A stretch of DNA of 64,000 nt, from positions 10,086,717 to 10,150,716 of the forward strand of contig CM060080.1 of NCBI GenBank assembly GCA_030533445.1, given 5' to 3'. The translations under genes were made by a program, and so were the position numbers. Positions 48,951 to 60,063 of the stretch are shown here, piece by piece. The notes beneath the pieces were generated by a model that made no database searches, was not told the DNA's origin, and worked only from the letters and a program-made list of their open reading frames with translations. Positions within the stretch are counted from its first letter, which is position 1, and each line of letters opens with the position of its first letter. This DNA is from Cyprinodon diabolis. Taxonomy: Eukaryota > Chordata > Actinopteri > Cyprinodontiformes > Cyprinodontidae.

Positions 48951-49395
48951 TTCGGTCTTGCTTTACTCCTTGTTTTATAGTCCTAGTAATTTAACATTTT
49001 GGTATTTCCAGTCTTCCAGGTTTCTCTTTTGTTGCTCTCTGCTGCCCTCTTATGTTCTCCTTCTTCCCTAGCTCTTTCCCTCTTGTTCTGTGCACACCTG
49101 CTCCCAGTTTCCTCATTAGCCCCCTCTTTGTCTCAGTCTCCTTTAAAAGCCCTCTCTCTTCAGTTCCCCTTTGCTGGGTCCTCGTCAAACACCGTCAAAC
49201 TTGCTCCAACTTCTCTCTGTGCCTACCTCCTTATGATTGTGATTCCCCTGATGTCTCCATGGTTTCTGGTACGTTTAGACTTGTTTTCATGTTTTTGATT
49301 TTTGGATTTTTGGACTCCTGGTTTCATGTTTGTTTGGACTTTGTTTTCTTTTAGATTTTTGGATAACCTGCCTTTGTTTTCAGTATCCCTTTTTA
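48921..49395 (+). repeat. Dispersed T-rich repeat, copy 2
   Basis: Second copy of the repeat at 16261-16700, with GCTCTCTGCTGCCCTCTTAT, CACACCTGCTCCCAG and TCATTAGCCCCCTCTTTGTC in the same order. Adjoins the Penelope-like remnant. Confidence 0.55.
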
Positions 49396-50941
49396 ATCAA
49401 ATCAATGAAATTCACCTCTGCCTTCCTGCCTTTTTTTTTTTTTTTGATTTTTGAAATCGGTGATTAGACCGATGTCATGTTAATGCCTTAAAAACCTGTT
49501 TGTTAGATCTCTAATTTAAATAGTCAGCGACTTCAAAAGGCATTTTTATTATGCTGGACTTTATTAAGAGGCATCAGAGTAAACGGGGCTGCATAAAGAT
49601 GCTCTTCACACTATTTAGGTTTTCATTTTTTAAGAGGCATGCTTCTTTATATTGTTTGTTCTCATTGTATTGAGGTGTGATAAGATTTATTCATATTTCA
49701 AGATTTATGAATACTTTACAAAGCAACTAAATAAATTGCGAGGATCATTTCAACTATTTGATATTTGAGCTTTTGGTTTTATATTATACTTCTGTTTAAA
49801 TACATTTAAATATCTTTTTTAGAATCCTTAAGGGCAGTTAAAAGTAAATTAACAATTATATTTGATTTATCCTATAAATCAAAACTGATCATAGTTTGAT
49901 ACAAAAAAAAAGCATTTAACTTCCTCTTTATCATTTTACTAAAGGGTTTTATGATTTCAACCTTTGGGTTTGCTGCCATCTGCTGGATGACAGGAAAATG
50001 ACACCAATAAGGGAAAAAAAATTAGGTTTGACTTCAAATAAAACATCTAGGTTTTGAAATATTTCAAATACACTCATATAATCACAAAAGACAATAATTA
50101 ACTTGGTGTTCAGGATAAATAAGAATGAGGCTTTGAAAGTCTGCACTGCTCTTCATTCTGAAAAACATTTAGTTACCAAACTAGATTTGCTGTAAGCTGT
50201 GGCTTAGTTTGCCAAGTTTTTAAATCATCCCGTTAAATAAAAACTTGGATCTTGTACACTTTCTTCTGCTGTTTCTGCTTCTTAATGTGTGATTTTGTAC
50301 GTTAAAGGCAGTTGTTGGCAAGCCCTTCTATGATTGTCAGTTTTTCCCATAACCAGCAGCACTTTTCCATTTGCTATTGTTAGTTTCTCTTTAATGACTG
50401 ACTACTGGCACTGCACTGATTAGCAAAGGTTTTGTAATAGCTCTTTATGATCGCAGCATAAACTCTGAATCAAGCTGTATGACTTATTTGATGCCAATTA
50501 AATAATAATAAAAAGCAAAGTGCTATTTAAGCAGCAGGAAGTCAACTTTCAGGCCTAATAGTCGACAGAGCAACCAAAGCAAAGTCACTTATTCAGTACA
50601 TCTCTGTGTTTCGTCTCTAGTTGCTTTTAGAGGCGACATTTATTATTTTAGCTAATTGGATATATAACACCAATTACATCACTACAGTGGTTCAAACCAT
50701 TCTGCTATATCCTCAAAGGGGCTAGCACCTCTGGGGCTTATTTAAGGAAAAACAAAAAGTAAGACAACAATAAAAATGTAATTCAACCAACTCCAAATGT
50801 TGCCTTTGATGAACTGGAGACCTGTTCAATGCACACTGCCTCCCACTCAATGAGAGCTGAAGATTGGCAAGAATGGCTGGCTGGATTGCAATGAGCATAA
50901 TGTTTTTCCTTTGCCTGGAATAACTCATTCTCAGTCTCATT

Positions 50942-51230
50942 CACTGGAAAAACGATCTAGAAATAATTAAAAATTTCTCAAATAAAGTGTATTTACCCTT
51001 AATTTGAGTAGGTAAATTAGAAGATTTGGCAATGGAATGAGTATTTTTATTCTTAAAATAAGATCATTAGAGAATATGCATTTTAAATAAGACAATGCCA
51101 TTATATTTTCTTATTTTAACTGTAAATTGTCTTGTTCCATTGGCAAAATGTCTTTTTACCTCATTAATCCAAGAACAAATGCACTTATTTTAAGAAAAAA
51201 TGACTTATCTAGATTTTGGTTTTTTTCAGT
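50942..51230. mobile_element. MITE with CACTG-AAAAA ends, copy 2
   Basis: Interior words shared with 10197-10473 in order: GTATTTACCCTTAATTTGAG, AGTAGGTAAATTA, GGAATGAGTATTTTTA, TGTAAATTGTCTTG and GCACTTATTTTAAGAAAAAA. The ends CACTGGAAAAA and TTTTTTTCAGT are roughly inverted. Confidence 0.65.
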
Positions 51231-52551
51231 TGTCAACTTACCTGTTGATAATCCAATGTAAGAGGAGATTTTTTATTTGATTTCTAGCAGAGGTTTCCAA
51301 ACTTTATGGCTTTGGATCTTACAAAATAGCCCCATCACCCAATCTATTGGTCATATTACTAAGATTTCTAAAAAAAAAACAAAAAAACAACTCCTAACCA
51401 TAGGTTTAGTAGTAGTAAAGCCATCGTCAACAATCAATGTATTTGTTTTGTCTGTTTGTTATAAGGTTTAATGTCTTAAATTTTTATTTTATTAGAGAAT
51501 TGTACAACCCCATTCTTGTTTATCCATGACTCCAGTAGGGTGAGAAGCCTAGCTTTGAGAATTAATCATTTATAGTATGAATTTAGCATTCAACATCACA
51601 CATTCTTTTGTTTATAATATTATATTTAAGGGAGTGTGTGGAAGTGTAAGTGAGTAGATATTCCTGCTTCTTATCCTTAAATTTGGATAAATGTCTTTCT
51701 GTTGGCAAACATTCTCTTAAAATGTTAAATCCCACCACCAAAGACTATCACTGCAGTCTAAAAAATATTCTAACTTTTACCTGCAAGAGAAAAAAATATA
51801 TATATAATCCTATTAGTTTATGCTTTCTAGATTCTAACAGGAAGCAATGTTAGTGTAGCTGCCTTCAGTAATGAGTAAAAGTACAGGTTGTGCAATGGTG
51901 CCATCTAGAGGTAAATACACAGATTGCAGCCAAACTGTATTTCTTTGACTAAAGCATTAGATTTAGATTAGATTAAGAAAAATTACATAGATTGAAGTGA
52001 TTTAATATAATAAATTCGTAGAAAGGTTGCTCTGTCTATAAAGGGACAAAAACAATATACTGACTGTTTGTTCCTCATACTATTTGCTGCTGTCCTTTTT
52101 TTAAATTTTTATATATAAACAGGTACCGCTGCGATCAGATGAAAGCAGTCAGTTACATATAGTACTTTATTTTTTGGTTTAATGTCACTTAGCATCCTCT
52201 AGCCTAACTTGCTACTATTTGTCCACTTTGATTCATAAAAGTTCTTTAACTTTATTAGATAGTTAAGGTATTTAGTGATTTGAAGTATGCTTAGACTTTT
52301 CTGAGCACTGAGAATTTAAATCCCTCAAAAACAAAGAGCAAATAAGAATTTATTTGATTTGGTGATTTTAGTAACTGGACAATAGGCATGTCTGTCTGAA
52401 GAACTTTATTCCAGATCATGTAGCAACCACCAGCACTGTGGGTATGCTGGTATGGTATGCTGTTCTTTAGGGTGCCAGTGAATGCTTTTGGGTGCCCTCA
52501 ATAAGATTTGGAGAAATTTCCAGTTCATATGGGTCCTTGGAATATATTTTC

Positions 52552-53640
52552 TTTAATCAAATCAATTAAATTTATTTAGATATGACCAATTCACAAGACA
52601 TGTCATCTCAAGGCACTTTACAATTCAACCAGGTCATACCATCAGATTGATTCCAAGTTAAACCAGCTGATTGCATTGACTCATTGACTCGAAGGCAATA
52701 CCTCACACCAAGCATGCTTTTTTTTAGCGACAGTGGAGAGGAAAACTCCCTTTTAACAGGAAGTAACCTCCAGCAGAACCAGGCTCAGTGTGAGCGGCCA
52801 TCTGCTGAGGCCAACTGGGGTTCAAGGAGACGGAAACAGAGAAACAAAAGGCAACTGTAAAAGACGGCCCTGTCCAGGAAACAAATAGCCAGACAGATGA
52901 CCTCTGAGCCAGCTCCCATGTCAGAGGATGAAGAGAGCAACTCCAGCTAGTCAGTCAGAGAAACAGGACTACACTGAAAAACAGGCCAAGGTCCAAGATC
53001 TATAAACAAAGGTGTTGATGGGAGCAGCCCAGCTAATATACGGATAGAGCTTTAGGGTGCATACGCAGAGCCTATCTTAAACACTCTCAAGGATGGAGTT
53101 TCAACCACTAAGGAAAAGACCAGATGAAGCTGCTATGAGAAAAAGCAGAGAGAGCAGAACGTTAGAGATTAACCTAACGAATTCTGCAGAGTGGGAGAAT
53201 AGAGATAGAATGAAGCAGAATGATGAAATGGGGGTCCCTATGTCCTCCAGCAGTCTAAACCTATAGCAGCATAACTATAGAGACAGCTCAGTATAACCTG
53301 AGCCACTCTAACTATAAGCTTTATCAAAAAGGAAAGTTTTAAGCATAGCCTTAAAAGTAAACAGGGTGTCTGCCTCATGGACTAAAACTGGTAGTTGATT
53401 CCACAGGAGAGGAGCCTGATAACTAAAAGATCTGCCTCCCATTCTACTTTTAGAAACTCTAGGAACCACTAGTAAACCTGCAGATTGAGAGCGAAGTGCT
53501 CTGTTAGGAATACAAGGAAGAATCAGATCTCTAATTTAAGATGGAGCTGGTCCGTTTAAGGCTTTATATTTGAGAAGGAGGATTTTAAATTCTATTCTGG
53601 ATTTAATAGGAAGCATTGGTTTCACTGTTCCATTGTATAC
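52552..53640 (-). repeat. Dispersed fish repeat, long copy
   Basis: On the minus strand its end (52800-52552) repeats the tail of copies A and B: GGTGTGAGGTATTGCCTTC, GTAAAGTGCCTTGAGATGAC and a TAAATAAATTTAATTGATTT tail. Upstream it continues for about 800 bp with AACCTGGTTCTGCTGGAGG-like sequence and a non-coding body. It is the longest of the family here, so the full unit is at least about 1.1 kb. Confidence 0.65.
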
Positions 53641-54369
53641 AGATGTAAAGCACAGATATGTTTTTATTCACTTCTCCTGACTGATACTCTCATATAAAAA
53701 ATGCTACTGATCCTAAGTAACCTGTTGACCGCTGGCCTCGGCTAAAAGTTGTAAATTAGCCAACATCTACCAGAACAGCTGAGTTTTAAGTCTGTTTCAA
53801 TCATTGATCTGTAGCGGAAGCAACTGTAATCATGTCGGGGATAATGCAGTAAGGCACAAGAACAAAGGAATAAAACTGTTTTTTTCTGTTTAAACCCATG
53901 AAGAAACATTACACTTTAACAAACTACCAGAGCTATCATATAGCCTACTACTACTACTACAAAAAAAAAAGTTAAACCCAGAACAAAAAAATAACTTCAC
54001 TGCAACAGATTTGAAAACCTTTGAATTTTGAAATCTTTGCCAGTTTCTCCAGCGCAATGTTCCCTGCTTCCATCAGCCTGATGGATTCATTCCCTTTGGG
54101 TTTTGCACCATAAACCTTCCTCTCCCCCAGATAGGGCTTTAAATGTTAGAAAATAAAGGCAGTTAATGATCTAAATATAGATATAAGCTGTTGACCAAAG
54201 GTGTGCCTGCATACAAGCAAAGAACTATTTTAACTCAGTATTATAAAAATAGCTATATTACATATCAAATATGATAGTTCTGAAAAAAAAAGATATAATT
54301 AACTTGAAATGATATATTCTTTAAATTTTATTTACATGATAAGAGGACAAAAGAAGCCAGTTTTTGGGC

Positions 54370-56871
54370 CTCCGGCAACACATTTTTTTATTCTGAGTAA
54401 GATGTGTCAACATCCAGCATGACAAAAATTGTACAAAGTTCACAATTTATAAATGAAATATCACAGCAACTTGTGATCTCACACATTTATAGCAAAATTA
54501 AAATGTCAACAAATCCATGCTGTGTAGTACAAAAATAAATCAAACTTCAGTTCCACAGAGAGAGCACAATAGTTTATACAAAATCCTGTCTTTGTTAATG
54601 GCAGCTGAAATCAACCTCGAAATGATTCGGCTCGTAATGAATTCTAAAGATTTCACAATAATTGATATGAAAATTCAGCATTCTAAATATGTGACAAACC
54701 TCTTGTGTACCAACATTGGATGAGCAGCTGGTTTGTGCTTTAGTCCCTTTGTCCATTTTTCACTGTTAATGAGAATTAATTTAAAAACTGGTACTAGCTA
54801 TAGCTCTATTGAAGCGTTACTATATTGGCAAAAAGCTGCAGACAAGATGCTGTGTAGAAAAAGGCATATGCAGTCATGGATGATGGGTAGAAGAGTCCTG
54901 AACGAGGACTCGTAAAGTACAATAAATGAGATTCAGTCAGGTGAACCATGAGCACCTTTTTGCATTAGCTCTCGAAAAGGCAAATTCTGAACATGATCTC
55001 TAACAACTACGGTGACAAAATGAAGGGCTGCGTACTCTTACTCTGTGAAGGTCTCCAAGCTTTTACCTCCTCTGTTTATTTTTTTTTTTGTGTGTTTCTT
55101 TTACAAACCTTGAACTGATTGGCTATTTAATCCTTTGTACAGTGATTAGACATAAAGTGCTGCTGGGGGGGGGGGGGGGGGATAACTTCATCTTCCTAGA
55201 ATGTAGTAAAAAAAAAAAAATGAAAGAACTGTAATGTTTTTACACTTGATAACAGCCTAAAATATAACTGCTAAGGTTATAATCATCCTTTCAATTGATT
55301 TCAGAGTTCCTGTTCCTCCTCTTTTTTTTTGCTCTCAGTGGGATGAAATCCACATCTGCAGTGGCTCCAATCGCTTGGTTGCTCCCATTGTGTGCCAAAG
55401 AGGTCACCTGGGAAAAAAAATTGCACGCCGCCATACGTAAGGATAATATCTTCAAGGAGAAGTGCAAATAGTCTACTGGCACATAAGTGGGGACAGCGAC
55501 CCTGTAAGTCCCGCTCTCTATAAATACTCTCTACAAAACCTTTTCTCTTCCAGGCTCTCGAATAACTGCGTTTAGTTTCTGTAAGAACATCAAAACATGG
55601 AAACGAAGGTGTCCCTGTGCAAAGTCGTACAGAAAAAAAAAAAAAGTCCAACTCATATATTTTTTGCTCCTAAAACTCAATGTCCAGGTTCCCTCCTCTT
55701 TTTTAAAAAGTAATTTTGTATTAAAAGATTTGTATAAAAATCAATATTTTACATAGGCTATATTAAAAAGATTCATGTTACCCCGCTATGCTTATAAACA
55801 AGATTGCATATACCCAACCTTTTTTTTTTCCCTTTTGCAGATTGCATCGTGTATACCTCTCTTTAAACAAATGATTTGTTTTTATATTGCTGAGATATTC
55901 CATGATCCTAGCAACATATCACTGATCCGATTTGATTCTTAAAAAAGGCTAAAATCTTGCCTCTAAAGGTCATTGTCTTTACACATATTTTCTATCTCAA
56001 ATTTAGAAATGAGCATGAGAACATGCAAACTGGCTCTGCTAGATACAGTGATGAGGGGGAGGGGATTTCCACCATCGGGTTTCCGTGTAATGATGTTTAC
56101 AATAGAACTTCATACATTCATACAGACATCAGGTAATTCTCTTCCCCAGAATTCATTTACAGCACTGATTAAAAATGGCCCCACCTACAGCGACACATCT
56201 TTACTCTTCGTCATAACAAAGCACAAATGATTCTCAAGCATTTTTCCTTTTTTTTTCTTTTCTTTTTTTTTTTAGAAAATAAAGCAATTCGCAAACCAGG
56301 TCTTGCTTTTTGACAATCTACACAAAGGAAGAAGAAGATAAAGAAGGGAAAATCTCAGTTCATCAAGTCCAGAATCATCCATCAGGAAACAAAAAGACTT
56401 CTTCCTTGATTGTAGTTTTTTCCCCCTTGCTTTTTCACCATCTGCTCTTTTATTCATCTGAAACTCTTTGCTTTGTCGATCGATAAAAAGAACCTCTGTT
56501 TTTGTTAGCTTACTGTTCAGAAATATACACTAAAATGTGCATACATGAGCAGCTAGAAACATTACATGACACTATGTCAGCTCATATGAAAACGTACAAA
56601 ATGTAAATGTCTTCAAAAACTATTTTGCAATTTACTCCTTTATGTTCTTCCTCAAAAACAAGCCCCCAAAAACAAAAAAAGAGAGAGAAAGAAAGCATCT
56701 TGAGGTCGTTTTAAGCATAATACCTCTTTTTTTTCTCCAAAGAACAGAATTCAGAATATATATAACACTATATCAAATTACTGCACTGAACCGAGGAGGT
56801 CAAACCGTCACTGCCTGTGTCTCTTCCTGTTGGGTGGGCGGGGGGACAACGTCTCCCTTTTTACTGAGATG
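54370..56871 (-). other. Probable 3' UTR of the MYT1-family gene
   Basis: About 2.5 kb follow the stop codon with no recognisable transposon and no coding exon, in contrast to the repeat-laden sequence on either side. Minus-strand AATAAA hexamers occur at 54387-54392, 55075-55080 and near 56448. The hexamer at 54387 could define the distal end and the others shorter isoforms. A run of 14 G (plus strand) lies near 55167 and long T/A runs are frequent. Long 3' UTRs are usual for neuronal MYT1-family mRNAs. The extent is inferred, not seen. Confidence 0.4.
54387..54392 (-). terminator. Candidate distal poly(A) signal (AATAAA)
   Basis: TTTATT on the plus strand reads AATAAA on the minus strand at the left end of the repeat-poor block after the MYT1-family stop codon. 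It is a guess from position. Other AATAAA copies occur at 55075 and 56448. Confidence 0.25.
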
Positions 56872-57012
56872 CTACACTTGAATCCCTTGAACTGCTTGCT
56901 TGATGTTTTCCAGCAGAGCTTTGTTTTCCGCGCTCTGGTACTGCTCTTGGTTTGTGTAGATATCGGTCAGAGTCGTGACGTAGGCGTCAAAGTTCTGGTC
57001 ACTCAATGACTC
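56872..57012 (-). CDS. myt1l: MYT1-family terminal exon with stop codon
   Basis: The coding part of the last exon begins after a GCTCCTGCAG acceptor and runs 46 codons to TAG (56874-56872). It encodes [20 protein letters not shown], then [20 protein letters not shown] and VQGIQV. The human MYT1L tail has EQNFEAYVNTLTDMYSN and ends KALLESIKQAVKGIHV, so this is the conserved C-terminus of the family. Phase 0 matches both the LPHM exon and the candidate micro-exon, so splicing can include or skip the latter. Confidence 0.92.
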   Translation of the reverse strand, partial: ESLSDQNFDAYVTTLTDIYTNQEQYQSAENKALLENIKQAVQGIQV

Positions 57013-57979
57013 CTGCAGGAGCAAACCAAAAACCTGTTAGTGATTCATCTGCTCAGTCCTAAAGGTCTATATCAAACACATGGTCATGGTTAGAAATAAA
57101 GCATACCTCTTTAAGTCCTAGGGATTTATAAACCTAAACCTAAAATAAATAACATAACTCTACAACTGTTTAAATCTAAATAATTAATCTTTCTCTGTGT
57201 GGACTACAATAATTGAAAAATAATAATTGAAATGCTTTAAAGTCGTAGGAAAACAGTCTAACAGTTCTAACCGTTGCAGTTCGGAGTTCTCCCGAGTGGT
57301 GCCCGACTTTACACGAGTGAATGTGAAGACACAGACGTCGTGAACACTGGGACGGAACTCAATGGTAAAGGAATTGATTCTTATTCCTTATTTCAACTGT
57401 TGCATATATTAGCTGCAACATATGAATTAAAATGCAATAACCGTAAAAATTTGATTGACAGGTGACGTTGATATATGATTGGTCGAATTTAGGTGTTCAA
57501 GCTGACGTATAACTAACTGGCCTGCATAAGATAACGAAAAAAACCCCCAGATTTTAAGACGGGATTTTTTTTTTGCAGTGCTTATTTTTGAAAAAAATTG
57601 ACGGGGCTAAATATTTTTCATTTAGCTTTTCATTTAACATCTTCAAACTTGGAAACAAAGTCCAGTGGATTATTTTTATTTGCTTTGTTTTTGGAATAAC
57701 TATGATGGATGACTGAGAACCTTCACCAGCATACTTTTCATAGTTGTCCTACAAATGAGAATCTGAGAAGTGTGGACCACAATTTTATTCTGTAGACAGT
57801 TAAGCTCTAAATCATCACTTAAAATCCCAAGAAAATACAATCTGTGGTTTTCATCTCATACATTGTGACAATGTTTAAGGATTACCTCCTTTTTCTAAGC
57901 AGCCTATGCTTGGTTACCACATTCAGACTGAAGGCATACAAGAAAAATGTGTCTAAAATATCTTAAGTGAGAGACGTAC
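57013..57979. other. MYT1-family last intron (right of terminal exon)
   Basis: 967 bp. A short CpG-containing block at 57275-57365 stands out from the AT-rich flanks (CAGTTCGGAGTTCTCCCGAG and CACAGACGTCGTGAACACTG). I could not assign it. The rest shows nothing. Confidence 0.5.
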
Positions 57980-58042
57980 CTGCTGGTGCATCTGTAAGCA
58001 GCTGTTAGTCCTTAGGGGAAGCTCTTTTTCTGCCAGGGGTTT
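57980..58042 (-). CDS. Candidate 63-nt micro-exon in the MYT1-family gene
   Basis: Between the coiled-coil exon and the terminal exon is a 63-nt block with a strong acceptor (pyrimidine-rich TTTTTCCTGACCTTCTGCAG) and a good donor (CAG/GTACGT). It is phase 0-0, as needed by both neighbours, and stays open for 21 codons reading KPLAEKELPLRTNSCLQMHQ and Q. I do not recall these residues in human MYT1L, where LPQM is followed by GPISEQNF. It may be a fish-specific or alternative cassette exon, or a chance pairing of splice-like sites. Its acceptor side lies 95 bp from a piggyBac insertion. Confidence 0.45.
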
Positions 58043-58703
58043 CTGCAGAAGGTCAGGAAAAACAGATTCTTTTAGCAGGACAAGTTTAGGCAAGATGCTA
58101 TATATAAAATCAGACACTAGATGGCAGTATCTATTAACACTAGAACTACCAGGATTTTTCTGCCTACCTAGAACTACCAGAGAGGGGTCAATTGACCCGG
58201 CGGCTTTTCCCAAATACACTAATCACTCATTTTGTCATGGTAATGAGGCTGTTATGGGCCGTGTGTGGGGTGAGGGGGTCACACCTTACAGTGGTAACAG
58301 CCAAGACAAACAGGGACAGACAGCTTCTTCCCAGTGTGTTACAGTTTTTCTCCCTTGGTTTGGCTCATTTCTTGAAATTGAGATGTCATTCTCAAAACAT
58401 GGACAAATCCCAAAACTAATTTGCAGTTCCTCACAACAGAATGGCATTTATCATAACTTTCATCAAATTTCAAATGCTTTTGTACATGTCTCAATCATTT
58501 AGTACATCCTTGCAAATGGCTATGTACAAGTAAGAGTAATAAAGATAATTGTGCAAAGAACATTCTATGAGTTGCAAAAAAATGTGCAAAAAACATACTA
58601 GGTCAGTTGAGGCAGACAAGATTAACATGACCAGGAAAGAGTGTTGACAGATACATTTATGATATAATTTAGAGATATAGAAGTAAAAGAAATGAGACAT
58701 ATT

Positions 58704-59051
58704 TCAAGTCAGTATTTCCATAGTGTAATCAATAGTTCCATAGTGCAGTGATTGGACGCTCAAGCCATGGTCTGAATTTTTCCAGAGTTTGTCCCTCTTT
58801 TCAGTCTCTGTTGAATTGTTCATAAAATGTAATGTTGTCAAAAGTGATTGGAATCTGTTGCGGGGCATCATCTCCCAATACATACGGGTTCCAGCCATTT
58901 GGACCAAGCCCATCCTCAGGTACATGCCCAACATTTTCTGTATTTCCTTGATTGTGGCGTTCACAGATCTTCCATTACTTTGAACGCTGTACTCATTTGT
59001 ATGGGTTGCCAGAGCTTGAATCATGTCCCGAGGCCGTTTCCAAAACATCAT
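58704..59051 (-). pseudogene. piggyBac transposase N-terminal fragment, opposite strand
   Basis: Minus-strand residues (from about 59018 to 58776) read HTNEYSV, ATIKEIQKMLGMYLRMGLVQ, MYWEMMPRNRFQSLLTTLHF and then MNNSTETEKRDKLWK. This is the N-terminal part of the piggyBac transposase fold (ELxxFLGxxxxMGLV, YW, MSRxRF, LHFxDN). It overlaps the start of the plus-strand piece and carries its own version of the M-x-R-x-RFQ motif, differing from the plus-strand one. The two pieces therefore seem to come from two diverged copies or subfamilies, not one inverted gene. The first roughly 11 residues of the frame are antisense to the plus-strand ORF and are spurious. Confidence 0.7.
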
Positions 59052-60063
59052 GCATCACCTGCGCTTTGATGACAGAGACACCCGCAGTGAGCGAGTACAG
59101 ACTGATAGGTTTGCTGCAATTTCAAACATATGGGGATTGTTTGTCACCAACTGCATCACATCCTACATTTCTGATCTTTTCCTGTGCAAGACTCGCTGCT
59201 GTTTCCTACAGTACATTGCAACTAAACCAGACAAGTTTGGTAACAAGTTTTGGGTGGCGTGTGACGTCTGCAACATCCTACCATATCTTGGCAAGGACCC
59301 CACTCGGCCTCGTGGGGAGAGAGTGTCTGAGAGTGTAGTCACGAGGCTGATGGAACCATTCTTGGACAAGGGCAGAAATGTTACCACAGACAATTTCTTT
59401 ACATCACTGTCACTTGCAAAACGACTACTTAGCCAGAATTCAACCATCCTCGGCACAGTCAACAGGATTCGCCAAGAAATCCCACCGTCAACTCGACAGA
59501 TGCACCGCAATGAATTTACCACCCAGGTATTTTCATCCACTGTTGCCACACTGACTGCGTATGCGCCCAAGCGGAAGAAGACTGTGTATGTTCTCAGCAG
59601 CATGCACAGCACGATTGAGACACAGAAAACCACCAAAAAGAAGCCAAACACCATCACACTCTACAACACAACAAAGTGCGGCTTCGATATCATGGACCAG
59701 ATGGTGCGGGAATACACTGTCCGCGCAGGAAGAAGGCGCTGGCCAGTAGCAGTGTTCTACAACATGATAGACATTGCAGCACTGAATGCCCACGTGCTCT
59801 ATCAATTATGCACCGGGAGAAAGGAAAGACGGGTGGATTTCCTGTTTGAACTGGCAAGAGAGTTGGCTCACTCCCACGTGGGTATGAAAAAGGCCCAAAA
59901 GGAGCAATTGCTTCGGCAACAACCCTCCACACCACGACAAAGAGCCAAGTGTCAGGCTAAAATCAAATGCAAGGACAATTGTGCAACAGTGCGCTGTGAT
60001 GACTGTTACAAATACACATGTGGGAAATGCCGAAAGGAGCAATGGCAGTGCCAGAATTGTTAG
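59023..60063 (+). pseudogene. piggyBac transposase, C-terminal two thirds
   Basis: A 346-residue open frame. It starts at MSRGRFQNIMHHLRFDD, the conserved motif that normally lies well inside the protein, directly after an in-frame TGA (59017). The segment where the family has (T)(I/V)DEQL with the first catalytic Asp reads SYISDLFLCKTRC, so that Asp appears lost. A short deletion follows (ACDVCNILPYLGKD). The second Asp (NVTTDNFFTSLSLA) and third Asp (GFDIMDQMV) are kept. The C-terminus is a Cys-rich finger (CKDNCATVRCDDCYKYTCGK, then CRKEQWQCQNC), as in intact relatives. The missing N-terminus and mutated first Asp argue against catalysis; the long intact frame suggests a fairly young copy or a DNA-binding remnant. 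Confidence 0.85.

Larger units (their letters stand above)
47481..54369. other. Intergenic region between pxdn and the MYT1-family gene
   Basis: No exon of either neighbour was found. Recognised contents are a Penelope-like remnant with a fold-back (48283-48950), a T-rich repeat copy (48921-49395), a MITE (50942-51230) and a dispersed repeat (52552-53640). A one-sided hAT-like end (CAGAGGTTTCCAAACTTTAT) occurs near 51288. The stretches 47481-48280, 49400-50940, 51500-52550 and 53640-54369 show nothing recognisable. Confidence 0.6.

Noticed and set aside
55301..55651. 116-codon minus-strand frame in the presumed 3' UTR
   Set aside because: Begins and ends in homopolymer runs (Phe and Lys/Glu) and has no recognisable domain.
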